A stretch of 38,483 nt of DNA from HXMU1420-2 sp040830545. Its GTDB lineage: Bacteria; Pseudomonadota; Alphaproteobacteria; Rhodobacterales; Rhodobacteraceae. The notes under the pieces are model-generated. The model had not been told where the DNA came from. It did no database searches and saw only the letters and a program-made list of their open reading frames with translations. A program made the position numbers and the translations under genes. The DNA lies in assembly GCA_040830545.1 (NCBI GenBank), contig JBFOMB010000168.1:1-38483 (forward strand), written 5' to 3'. This document shows positions 31,674 through 38,483 of this stretch, one piece after another (position 1 is the stretch's first letter; every line of letters starts with the position of its first letter).

Positions 31674-32045
31674 ATGCGCCCCATTTTGCTTGCCGCGCTG
31701 CCCATCGCTGCCCTTTTGTCCGGTTGTGAAACGACCGGTGCAAATTATGTCCCCGTCATCGACGGCGCGGTTGGTCCGAATTATCAGGCCGATCTGGCCG
31801 CATGTCAGCAGTTGGCACGGACACAACCAGCGCTCGATGACAGCGCCGCGCTGAATACAGTCGCTGGTGCCGGTGCCGCGGCTGCGACGACTGCGATCAT
31901 CGACAATAGCGGAACCAACGTTTTGGATGCCGCGATTATTGGTGCCGCGGCTGGTCTGACCGGCTCGGCCTTGCAACAACAGGCCAACAAGCAGCAAATC
32001 GTGATCAACTGCATGCGTGGCCGTGGCTACAACGTCATCGGCTGA
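31674..32045 (+). CDS. Glycine-zipper lipoprotein
   Basis: 123 aa. A lipoprotein signal peptide ends in LLSGC with Cys18 as the lipidation site, so it should be anchored to the outer membrane. After a short Cys-containing region (ADLAACQQLA) comes a Gly/Ala-rich stretch (VAGAGAAAATTAI, then AAIIGAAAGLTGSAL) like the glycine-zipper domains of small envelope lipoproteins. It ends NCMRGRGYNVIG, common in this family. AAAGGAG lies before the ATG and a possible promoter upstream. The exact role is unknown; structural or stress-linked envelope functions are usual. Confidence 0.85.
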   Translation: MRPILLAALPIAALLSGCETTGANYVPVIDGAVGPNYQADLAACQQLARTQPALDDSAALNTVAGAGAAAATTAIIDNSGTNVLDAAIIGAAAGLTGSALQQQANKQQIVINCMRGRGYNVIG

Positions 32046-32526
32046 TCCGTTCCGTGCGACCGACGACGAGGCACGCGCGCTTGCGCGTGCCTTGCTGGTG
32101 AACGCAACTCACGCCGCGCTGGCGGTAACGCGAACAGACAGGATGGGACCGTCCGTATCGCGCATTGCGCTGGCGACCGCCCCGGATGGCGCTCCTGTCT
32201 CGCTTATCTCGTCCCTCGCCCCACACACTGCCGCGTTGGAAACTGATCCGGCCTGCTCACTGTTGCTCGGTGAGGCCGGTGAAAAGGGCGATCCGCTGAC
32301 GCATCCCAGGCTGACTTTGCATTGCCGGGTCCGGTTCGTTGAACATGACGACCCTGCGCGCGACACGTTGCGTGCGCACTATCTGAGTCTTCGACCAAAA
32401 GCGAAGCTATACGTCGACTTCACAGACTTCAGGTTCGTGCGATTTTTGGTGTTAGACGGGCTGTTGAATGGCGGGTTCGGCAAAGCATATTCGCTCGGCC
32501 CAGGCGACCTTGACCTGACCAATTGA
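32017..32526 (+). CDS. HugZ/pyridoxamine 5'-phosphate oxidase-like split-barrel protein
   Basis: 169 aa. The body ALARALLVNATHAALAV, HTAALETDPACSLLLGE, GDPLTHPRLTLHCRVRF and KLYVDFTDFRFVRF match the HugZ-like split-barrel family, whose members bind flavin or heme. The start is not firm: GTG 32017 overlaps the lipoprotein gene by 29 bp, and another GTG lies at 32023; both give the usual N-terminus before DDEARALA. No strong ribosome site is seen, so translation may be coupled to the lipoprotein gene. The C-terminal NGGFGKAYSLGPGDL is typical of the short forms that lack the extra DUF2470 domain. Confidence 0.85.
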   Translation: MAVATTSSADPFRATDDEARALARALLVNATHAALAVTRTDRMGPSVSRIALATAPDGAPVSLISSLAPHTAALETDPACSLLLGEAGEKGDPLTHPRLTLHCRVRFVEHDDPARDTLRAHYLSLRPKAKLYVDFTDFRFVRFLVLDGLLNGGFGKAYSLGPGDLDLTN

Positions 32527-32532
32527 CTCCGG

Positions 32533-32775
32533 TCAGAAGTCGAACAGGTCCTCCAGAAACCCGCCGCGCTTTTTTCGTTTGTAAGACCGGTCGTCATAAT
32601 CCCGGTCGTCGCGTTGTCGTTGCGGCGCAGGTGACGCGTAGCTGCTGTTGCGCTCCACAATCTTGTCCAACTCTCCCCGATCCAACCACACACCACGGCA
32701 TTGCGGGCAGTAGTCAATCTCGACTCCCGAGCGTTCGGCGATCACCAGATTGGTGCCGTCGATGGGACATTTCAT
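32533..32775 (-). CDS. TFIIB-type zinc-ribbon protein
   Basis: 80 aa. C3 and C23/C26 (DYCPQCRGVWLDRGEL) form the zinc ribbon; the expected second cysteine of the first pair is Asp6 (CPID), a variant I recall as common in this family. The C-terminal half is an Arg/Asp/Tyr-rich linker followed by GGFLEDLFDF. ATG 32775 is used because GGAG lies 8 nt upstream; start codons further up are in frame but without such a site. The function is unknown. It faces the HugZ-like gene with 6 bp between stops. Confidence 0.85.
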   Translation of the reverse strand: MKCPIDGTNLVIAERSGVEIDYCPQCRGVWLDRGELDKIVERNSSYASPAPQRQRDDRDYDDRSYKRKKRGGFLEDLFDF

Positions 32776-32976
32776 TGCGATCTCCATTTTCATGACTGTT
32801 TTGATAAGGAATATGTAGATCAACCAGCCTGCTCTTCAAGTTGTGGGGCGTATGTCCAAGCAACCAAGTTCTGCGGCACTTTTGTACCGATCAATTGCGC
32901 GAGACTATCGGAAAGGCGGCTTGCCAAACCCGAGTGTTTCATCGCCTAATTCTTAACGGGAGATCGGGAGACCAAG

Positions 32977-33285
32977 ATGTCGCTGCTTGTATACTACACG
33001 CTCAAAAACGCAGAGGATCATGACGCGCAGGTGGCTGCGATGGAGGCGTTGGTCGCCGCCTGCAAAGCCGAGGGCATCGCTGGCTCGGACGGTTTGCAAT
33101 ATTCCTGCTACGGCACCGAGGACCCCACGCGGTTTGTCGGCGTACTGGAGTTTGACGGGGACGAGGGCCGCGCAGCCTTCATCAACAGCGCCGCGTTTGC
33201 AGCGTACCGGGAAACGGTTGGCGACATACTGGCCGGGCCGCCCGACACCACGCCTATCACGGCCATTGCCTCTACCCGGACCTGA
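32977..33285 (+). CDS. Small dimeric alpha/beta-barrel (ABM-like) protein
   Basis: 102 aa. The pattern of strand MSLLVYYTLK, helix DHDAQVAAMEALVAACK, strands around GLQYSCYGTED and FVGVLEFDG, and helix RAAFINSAAFAAYRETV fits the antibiotic-biosynthesis-monooxygenase-like (dimeric ferredoxin-fold) family. No catalytic residue can be named. GGGAG is upstream. It is followed 3 bp later by a secreted protein gene, so they may be cotranscribed. Confidence 0.7.
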   Translation: MSLLVYYTLKNAEDHDAQVAAMEALVAACKAEGIAGSDGLQYSCYGTEDPTRFVGVLEFDGDEGRAAFINSAAFAAYRETVGDILAGPPDTTPITAIASTRT

Positions 33286-33288
33286 TCC

Positions 33289-33720
33289 ATGCGCGCACTG
33301 GCCCTGTTGATGTTTCTGAGCACGCCCGCCTTTGGGTGGGAGGCGTCAAGCGACGGGCGCATCTGCCGTCTGGACCACAGTACGCCCGAGGTCGAGGTCG
33401 CCTTAACCTATGACCCGGCGGTGCCAATTTACGCGATCACCCTGACCCGGCCCGGACAGGTCTGGCCCAACGGGGACGTCTTTGTCATCGCCTATGCGGG
33501 GGCCGCGCCGCTTACGATTTCGACCAATCGCCACATGACCGACGGTTCCAGCCCGACAGTATCAGACAGCGGGTTTGGCAACGTGTTGAACGGGCTGGCC
33601 TTCAACACCACGGCCACGGCGCTTCTGGGATCGGTGGCCATTCCCATCGACCTCAGCGGCGCGCGACCCGAAGTTGAAGCCTTTGTGGATTGTACCCGCA
33701 CCCCCTCCGCCGGGGTCTGA
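33289..33720 (+). CDS. Hypothetical secreted/periplasmic protein
   Basis: 143 aa. A short signal peptide (MRALALLMFLSTPAFG, cut near residue 16) is followed by a beta-rich region with two cysteines (RICRLD and VDCTRT) that could form a disulfide in the periplasm. I do not recognise a domain. The ribosome site is weak, so it probably relies on coupling to the gene 3 bp upstream. Confidence 0.68.
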   Translation: MRALALLMFLSTPAFGWEASSDGRICRLDHSTPEVEVALTYDPAVPIYAITLTRPGQVWPNGDVFVIAYAGAAPLTISTNRHMTDGSSPTVSDSGFGNVLNGLAFNTTATALLGSVAIPIDLSGARPEVEAFVDCTRTPSAGV

Positions 33721-33747
33721 CTCATATCTTCTGAAAAAGGAAAGCCG

Positions 33748-34149
33748 ATGCTTGTCGCCATGGATCATGTGAACATCCGAACGCCAAACCTGGATAAGAT
33801 GGTGGCGTGGTACGGGGACATCCTGGGCATGCCGACCGGCAAACGGCCCACGTTCCCGTTTCCCGGCGCGTGGTTGTATCTGGGCGATCAGGCATATGTG
33901 CATCTGGTTGGCGTGGATCAGGAGATGGTGACCGGTGCGGACATCGCGCTTGAGCATTTTGCATTTCGCGCCAAAGGGCTGAAGGAGTTTGTCGAGAAGC
34001 TGAACGCCGCTGACATCACGCACTCGCTGGACCGAGTGCCTGGTTTCCCGGTGGTACAAGTCAATCTGCACGACCCGGACGGGAACCACATCCATGTGGA
34101 TTTTGATGTGGCAGAGATGGCGGACATGGACCGATCCGGCGCGGCCTAG
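33748..34149 (+). CDS. VOC/glyoxalase-family protein
   Basis: 133 aa. The VOC fold is shown by MDHVNIRTPNLDKMVAWYGDILGM (quoted in part: DHVNIRT, WYGDILGM), ALEHFAFRA and HDPDGNHIHVDFD. The His of DHVNIRT and the His/Glu-like positions in LEHFAF and NHIHVDF are where VOC enzymes place metal ligands, so a metal enzyme is likely. AAGGAAAG lies upstream. The substrate is unknown: glyoxalase, dioxygenase and fosfomycin-type functions are all possible in this superfamily. It ends just before a convergent gene. Confidence 0.88.
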   Translation: MLVAMDHVNIRTPNLDKMVAWYGDILGMPTGKRPTFPFPGAWLYLGDQAYVHLVGVDQEMVTGADIALEHFAFRAKGLKEFVEKLNAADITHSLDRVPGFPVVQVNLHDPDGNHIHVDFDVAEMADMDRSGAA

Positions 34150-34152
34150 CAC

Positions 34153-34812
34153 TTAGAACCGTTTCCAGACCCCCAGCGAAAACCCGATATTGTCCGTCCC
34201 CCCACCGCGTTTGTATTCCAGCCCCCCAACCCATTTCATATCGTTGCGCCTAGTGAAAATCAGCGCGGGCGTCAGGGTCCAGCCGAACCCGTAACCTTCC
34301 TTGTAGATCGTTTCCAGCTTCACCATCGGCTGCGTGCGCCAATCAGTCGGTATGCCCAGCACCGCGTCGAGTTTGTAAAGCGGCGGGCCCAGCCCCTCGC
34401 GCAGCTCCACCGCCGGTTCCAACCCGAACCAGCCATTTGCGCCAACAGACTGCCCATAGAGCACCGCGATCCGGGTCATGCCCGAGATGTCGCCATTGTA
34501 CTGATGCCAGCCTGCGCCCAATTGCAGCGACAAGCGCCCAGTATCACCCGGCTCCGCAATGGGAATGCGCGCGAAGATCACGCCGTGGCCTACGCCGTCG
34601 GCCCGACCGTTGATGTCGATGCCCATCGTCAGATCGTTGCGCAGGCCGTATTCCGTATAGACACTGAATTCTTGGGGTGCGCTGCCATTCCGCAGGATCG
34701 CATTGCCCGAGGCGAAGCCCTTGCCCCTTTTCAGCAGCCATGCGCCAGCGCTCGCCTTGCTGCAAAACACGCCGCAGATCAGGCATAACAGTATCATTGA
34801 CCCGCAGCGCAT
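34153..34812 (-). CDS. Predicted outer-membrane beta-barrel-like protein
   Basis: 219 aa. A signal peptide (MILLCLICGVFCSKASA) is followed by alternating strands with turns rich in Gly and Asn, such as EYGLRNDLTMGIDING, RLSLQLGAGWHQYNG and WVGGLEYKRGGGTDN. It ends VWKRF, with the terminal aromatic residue that the BAM complex recognises. No cargo or enzyme motif is seen. GGAGG precedes the ATG. The 150 bp to the next gene hold divergent promoters. Confidence 0.72.
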   Translation of the reverse strand: MRCGSMILLCLICGVFCSKASAGAWLLKRGKGFASGNAILRNGSAPQEFSVYTEYGLRNDLTMGIDINGRADGVGHGVIFARIPIAEPGDTGRLSLQLGAGWHQYNGDISGMTRIAVLYGQSVGANGWFGLEPAVELREGLGPPLYKLDAVLGIPTDWRTQPMVKLETIYKEGYGFGWTLTPALIFTRRNDMKWVGGLEYKRGGGTDNIGFSLGVWKRF

Positions 34813-34962
34813 CCTTCACCCTCCGACGTGCAGGATCGTGGGAGATGGTTAACCTTTGGTTACCGGCGAAGGGCTGCGTTAATCTTTCCTCAAGATGACG
34901 CACGTTGACGCGGCAACCCGGCTACGGCTTTATCCCTATACTCAGATGAGGAGGACACCACG

Positions 34963-35811
34963 ATGATCACCGGTCAATGCCTGTGTGGGTCCGTGTCGTG
35001 GCAGGCCGAAGGGCCGTTTACCCGCATGAACCACTGTCATTGTTCGATGTGCCGCAAGGCGCACGGGGCAGCGTTTGCCAGTTTCACCTCCAGTCCTGTC
35101 GAAGGGTTTTCATGGACGTCCGAGACTGCGACGATCCAACAGTACACGTCTTCCCCGGATTTCGTTCGCGCGTTTTGCAGCGGATGCGGATCGGCCGTGC
35201 CGCAGTTGAAATCCGACGGGCAGTCCATGCGCCTGCCGGTTGGTCCGATGGATCTGCCAACTCCGTTGCGCGAAGGGCGGCATATCTTTGTGGGATCAAA
35301 AGCACCCTGGCACATCATGCCAGCGGGCGCTGAGACCCATGACGCCTGCCCTGCTGACATGGATCGCAAAGCTGTCGAGGTGCAACCGGAGCACAGCGGC
35401 ACCAACAACACAGCCTTGCGCGGCAGTTGCTTGTGTGGCGAAGTTACGTTTGCCGTCTCGCCACCCTTTACCGTTGTCCACAACTGCCACTGCTCGCGCT
35501 GCCGACGGGCCCGCGCGGCGGCCCATGCGACCAACGGCTTTGTCGCACTTGACGCAGTTACGTTCCATTCGGGCGAAGGCCAGATTAGCGTGTATTACCT
35601 GCCCGACACGGGGTTCGGACAGGCGTTTTGCCAGAACTGCGGTTCTGGCCTACCGCGACGGAACGAGTCACGCGGGATTGTCAACATCCCTCTGGCATCG
35701 CTGGATGACGATCCGGGGCGCGGGGCGGATGATCATATCTTCACCGGGTCAAAATCCGATTGGTACGACATCGGGGATGACCTGCCACAATTCACTGAAA
35801 TGCCCGGCTAA
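34963..35811 (+). CDS. GFA-family protein with two fused GFA domains
   Basis: 282 aa, twice the usual size. GFA proteins (formaldehyde-activating-enzyme-like) bind zinc through conserved cysteines. Domain 1 has C6/C8, C25/C27/C30 and C72/C75; domain 2 has C156/C158, C175/C177/C180 and C223/C226. The spacing repeats almost exactly every 150 residues, so the gene is an internal duplication in which both metal sites are complete. The substrate is unknown; the name GFA is not proof of glutathione-formaldehyde activity. GAGGAGG lies before the ATG. A stem-loop follows the stop. Confidence 0.9.
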   Translation: MITGQCLCGSVSWQAEGPFTRMNHCHCSMCRKAHGAAFASFTSSPVEGFSWTSETATIQQYTSSPDFVRAFCSGCGSAVPQLKSDGQSMRLPVGPMDLPTPLREGRHIFVGSKAPWHIMPAGAETHDACPADMDRKAVEVQPEHSGTNNTALRGSCLCGEVTFAVSPPFTVVHNCHCSRCRRARAAAHATNGFVALDAVTFHSGEGQISVYYLPDTGFGQAFCQNCGSGLPRRNESRGIVNIPLASLDDDPGRGADDHIFTGSKSDWYDIGDDLPQFTEMPG

Positions 35812-35831
35812 ACGGAAAGAGAGAGCCGAAG

Positions 35832-35865
35832 CATCCTTGCGAACGTGTAGACCGGCGCAAGGATG
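35832..35865 (+). terminator. Stem-loop terminator candidate after the GFA gene
   Basis: CATCCTTGCG (35832-35841) pairs perfectly with CGCAAGGATG (35856-35865) around a 14-nt loop, 20 bp after the GFA stop. Beyond it the + strand reads GGCAGCTGTTTGTTAG, a loose T-rich tail. The rest of the 249-bp gap up to 36060 shows no gene I can support. Confidence 0.5.
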
Positions 35866-36060
35866 GGCAGCTGTTTGTTAGAGTGACAGTCCGGCCGTGT
35901 GCGCCAATAGCACCCGTTTGCGCTCCGCCGATGACGAATAAGTGTTGATTCGGCCTACGGCGACAGCCGGAGTAGAAAACGGCCTTGCCGTTTGGAAGAC
36001 CACCGTCGCGGGTCGCGTGGCACGTTGCTAAATTGAACCGGCGCGGAGCTGAATTCGCCG

Positions 36061-36423
36061 CTAGGCCACAACGAAAAACTTGTTCACGATCTTCCATCGG
36101 CCATCAACTTTGGCCAATTGCAGCGAGTCGAGGAACTTGCCGCCAAAGTCGAACAGGACCATAGCGCCCGCGTCGCCGAACAGCTGAAGGGACAGGATGC
36201 GACCCGGGCCAAACTCCATTGCGGGTCGGTCCGGGCTGCACCACCTGTCAATCTGATCGCGGATCGACACGGAATAGGTTGCGTCGCCCGTAGGGCTGTC
36301 CTCGATCCCCATCATATTGGCGATGTCGAGCGCAAAGGCGGATTCCAGTTTGACCCTGTCTTTTGCGAAGTAGCCGTCGAAATAGTCGAACACCGTGGTT
36401 CGGATCGCTGTGTCGTCGCTCAT
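36061..36423 (-). CDS. NTF2/SnoaL-like (lumazine-binding-like) protein
   Basis: 120 aa. The N-terminal helices (AIRTTVFDYFDGYFAKD) and the strands ending DGRWKIVNKFFVVA match the small NTF2-like cone-fold family that PF12893 describes. WKIVNKFF is the last strand of that fold. No catalytic residues are assignable and the substrate is unknown. GGGGG stands 6 nt before the ATG. The gap beyond it (96 bp) holds nothing evident. Confidence 0.8.
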   Translation of the reverse strand: MSDDTAIRTTVFDYFDGYFAKDRVKLESAFALDIANMMGIEDSPTGDATYSVSIRDQIDRWCSPDRPAMEFGPGRILSLQLFGDAGAMVLFDFGGKFLDSLQLAKVDGRWKIVNKFFVVA

Positions 36424-36519
36424 GGGTATCCCCCGCTGTCAGGTGTTGGCATTGGCACGCCGCACCTTAGACAGATGAGTGCCGCCGTCCGATTTGCAAG
36501 GGACACGTCAAAGCATCGC

Positions 36520-36927
36520 TTATCCGCTGGACGACCGTTCGCTGCACCCACCATAAGCCTGCGCCACCGACAGCGAATTGCCGACAATGCCAACGCTATT
36601 GGTCAGAGAAGACACGTTTTCCGCCCCTGCAGGTGGAGCCAACCCAAAACGAACCGCGCGGTAGCCGGGTTTTGCACGACTGGGTCCGGGGGGTTGCAAC
36701 ACATAGATGCGCTGGGTCGTGGCCTGTCCCAGCCGCGTGCGCGCAAACAGAGATGCACCACACCAGTAGATCGCGTTTTCGGTGAACTCCGCCACCACCT
36801 CGAACGTACCATCATTCAGCGCAAACGCTTCGTAGCGGCTTTCATTGCCCGCCTGAGCAGGCTGCAGCATCGATACGGCAAACCCGGCGGCCAGCACGAG
36901 TGCCAGGAATTTGTTGGTAAAGGTCAT
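36520..36927 (-). CDS. Hypothetical exported protein
   Basis: 135 aa. A signal peptide (MTFTNKFLALVLAAGFAVS, cut after AQA near residue 27) precedes a region with EVVAEFTENAIYWCGASLFAR and a second Cys near the C-terminus (YGGCSERS), so a periplasmic disulfide is possible. Three ATG codons lie in a row; the third (36927) sits 7 nt after AGGAGG and is the best start. I do not recognise the family. It is divergent from livH, with promoters in the 184 bp between. Confidence 0.75.
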   Translation of the reverse strand: MTFTNKFLALVLAAGFAVSMLQPAQAGNESRYEAFALNDGTFEVVAEFTENAIYWCGASLFARTRLGQATTQRIYVLQPPGPSRAKPGYRAVRFGLAPPAGAENVSSLTNSVGIVGNSLSVAQAYGGCSERSSSG

Positions 36928-37111
36928 CATCATACCTCCTGTTCTCTTTACGCGCCAAATCCGCATCCGGATCACCGCATAAAAATTAAGCGCAGCATTC
37001 GACTGCGCAATAACCCTGCGTAACCTGTCGCTTGTAAACAAGATTCGTGCTGGCCACCCCGGATTGGCTCGTTATTCTCAGGGCTCAAGGTCCTGTACGG
37101 GGAGGAGATAC

Positions 37112-37987
37112 ATGGACTTTCTGCAGCTGCTTGTCGGCGGCATTGCGAATGGCTGTGTCTACGGCCTGGTCGCTTTGGGTTTCGTGCTGATCTACAAGGC
37201 GACCGAAGCCGTGAATTTCGCCCATGGCGACATCATGATGCTGGGCGCATTTGTTGCGCTAACCTTTGTGAACCACGAATGGATGGGGCTACCCTTTGGT
37301 GTCGGCCTGCTTCTTTCAATTGTGGTGATGGGGGCATTTTGCTACCTGATGGAGGTGCTGATCATCCGGCAACTCTTTGGTCAACCACAGTTTTCCGTTG
37401 TGATTCTGACGATTGCATTGGGCTTTGTGCTGCGGTTCGTGGCCGGGGTTATCTGGGGTCATGAACCACAGTCGCTGGAAACGCCGATGGCCGGCAAAAC
37501 GCTGGACCTGGGTGGTATCGTGCTGGGGTATGACGAGGCGTTCGTGATCGGTGCCTCGCTGGTGTTGACCGGTATACTTTATGTCTTTTTTGCCCGCACG
37601 CGTTTGGGTGTGGCAATGCAGGCGGCCAGTCAGAACCAGTTGGCCGCATATTACATGGGCATCCCGGTCAAGCGTATTTCGTCCCTGATCTGGGCCGTGG
37701 CGGGCATGACAGCGGCCGTTGCAGGGACGTTGTTTGCCTCCAAGGGGTCGATTGACCCGTCGCTTGGCCTTTTGGGGATCAAGGCGTTTGCCGCGGCGGT
37801 GATTGGCGGGTTCGGGTCCCTGCCCGGTGCGATGTTCGGCGGTCTGATTATCGGCATCGTTGAACCGATGGCGCAGGCCTACGCCCCGCCGGGATACAGC
37901 CAGATTGCGCCTTATGCGATCATGCTGCTGGTGCTGATCTTCCGGCCCAATGGGTTGTTCGCCCAGATCCAGCAGAAGAAGGTCTGA
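37112..37987 (+). CDS. Branched-chain-type ABC transporter permease, LivH-like
   Basis: 291 aa inner-membrane permease. The opening MDFLQLLVGGIANGCVYGL and LIYKATEAVNFAHGDIMMLGAF are the LivH signature, and the C-terminal AFAAAVIGGFGSLPGAMFGGLIIGI is the conserved cytoplasmic loop and last helices. The ATG at 37112 follows GGGGAGGAG; 16 codons upstream are open but not conserved. Urea- and amide-type paralogues share this family, so the ligand is not fixed. The livM-like gene follows 4 bp downstream. Confidence 0.93.
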   Translation: MDFLQLLVGGIANGCVYGLVALGFVLIYKATEAVNFAHGDIMMLGAFVALTFVNHEWMGLPFGVGLLLSIVVMGAFCYLMEVLIIRQLFGQPQFSVVILTIALGFVLRFVAGVIWGHEPQSLETPMAGKTLDLGGIVLGYDEAFVIGASLVLTGILYVFFARTRLGVAMQAASQNQLAAYYMGIPVKRISSLIWAVAGMTAAVAGTLFASKGSIDPSLGLLGIKAFAAAVIGGFGSLPGAMFGGLIIGIVEPMAQAYAPPGYSQIAPYAIMLLVLIFRPNGLFAQIQQKKV

Positions 37988-37991
37988 GCCG

Positions 37992-38483
37992 ATGCGCATT
38001 CACTTCAAGACCGATTACGATCAGGACATCCGACTGTTCGAAGACCGGGGTGATATGGTCCGTTATGGTATTCTGATCCTGCTGGCCCTGTCCGCGCCCT
38101 GGTGGCTGGATGAATACTTGTTGGGTGAGGTCACGTATGTGCTGATCTGGATTCTGGCGGGGCTGGGCCTGATGATCCTGGCAGGACATACCGGGCAACC
38201 CAGCCTGGGCCACGGCGCGTTTTTGGCGTGCGGAGCGTATATGGAGGTCATCCTGCTGAATGCTGGAGTGCCATTCCTGCTGTCGCTGCCTCTGTCGGGC
38301 CTGTTTGCGGGGGTTGTTGGAGCTGTCGTGGCAATTCCAGCTCTAAGGATGAGCGGGATATATCTGGCCATCGCGACACTCGCCTTTGGTATCATGACCG
38401 AAGACATCATCATCCTGTTGACGCCGTGGCCCGGCGGGATCGAAGGCGTTTACACGCCAGGGATCACCATTTTCGGCATGTAA
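37992..38483 (+). CDS. Branched-chain-type ABC transporter permease, LivM-like, truncated
   Basis: 163 aa, about half the usual 320-400. The sequence is LivM-like (GLGLMILAGHTGQPSLGHGAF, then RMSGIYLAIATLAFGIM) and intact up to TPGITIFGM, then TAA at 38481-38483, the last three bases of the window. The second half, with the rest of the membrane segments and the EAA loop, is missing. Possible causes are a real nonsense mutation, an assembly or edge artefact, or a true truncation; the window cannot tell. Its start lies 4 bp after livH. Confidence 0.75.
   Translation: MRIHFKTDYDQDIRLFEDRGDMVRYGILILLALSAPWWLDEYLLGEVTYVLIWILAGLGLMILAGHTGQPSLGHGAFLACGAYMEVILLNAGVPFLLSLPLSGLFAGVVGAVVAIPALRMSGIYLAIATLAFGIMTEDIIILLTPWPGGIEGVYTPGITIFGM

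Noticed and set aside
35792..36097. 101-aa minus-strand frame after the GFA gene
   Set aside because: It overlaps the NTF2-like gene end and the stem-loop, and has no start signal or recognisable domain.
1..38483. tRNA genes, CRISPR arrays, IS elements or prophage
   Set aside because: I saw no cloverleaf-type T-loop context, no regular spacer-repeat array, no transposase or phage protein, and no target-site duplications.

Overview
The window looks like a chromosome segment of a marine Rhodobacteraceae (Roseobacter-group) alphaproteobacterium. The basis is a GC-rich sequence, dense gene packing with many 4-bp start/stop overlaps, and a typical family mix: an NDUFS4-like complex I subunit, a fused IorAB-type oxidoreductase, many ABC uptake systems and small DUF, GFA, VOC and HugZ-type proteins. 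No rRNA marker is present, so this is an inference. I see no tRNA, rRNA, IS element, prophage or CRISPR array.

Layout. (1) 1-2.8 kb: a CoA-transferase cut by the window edge and methylmalonate-semialdehyde dehydrogenase on the minus strand, divergent from a LysR regulator. (2) 2.8-3.2 kb: a 428-bp gene-poor stretch. (3) 3.2-6.4 kb: a three-gene minus-strand unit of PLP and amino-acid enzymes (threonine-dehydratase-like, ornithine-cyclodeaminase-like, class I aminotransferase). (4) 6.5-8.8 kb: two small conserved proteins and an SDR whose upstream region carries two matching operator dyads, then a small membrane protein. (5) 8.8-14.6 kb: a transport and catabolism module with creatininase-family hydrolase, polar amino-acid-type ABC transporter, AhpD-like protein, LysR regulator and class III PLP enzyme; its substrate is unknown. 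(6) 14.7-24.7 kb: two divergent operons for amino-sugar use. One holds murQ, an ABC sugar importer, a Gfo/Idh/MocA oxidoreductase and the UgpC-type ATPase. The other holds a BadF-type sugar kinase, a GntR/UTRA regulator, a SIS-domain glucosamine-6-phosphate deaminase and nagA. (7) 24.7-30.0 kb: a very large indolepyruvate:ferredoxin oxidoreductase-family protein, a RidA protein and an MFS exporter with a His-rich tail. (8) 30.2-37.0 kb: small housekeeping and hypothetical genes. (9) 37.1-38.5 kb: the start of a branched-chain-type (Liv) ABC transporter whose livM is cut short by a stop codon at the window end.

The best functional story is region 6. The gene set supports ATP-dependent (non-PTS) uptake of an amino sugar, phosphorylation by the kinase, MurQ cleavage of the lactyl ether of MurNAc-6-phosphate, deacetylation by NagA and deamination/isomerisation by the SIS protein to fructose-6-phosphate. 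The shared intergenic region carries mirror-image arrays of GGTAT/GGTCT half-sites spaced by about one or two helical turns, on the faces of both promoters. These fit the half-site of HutC-type GntR regulators, but they are arranged as direct repeats.
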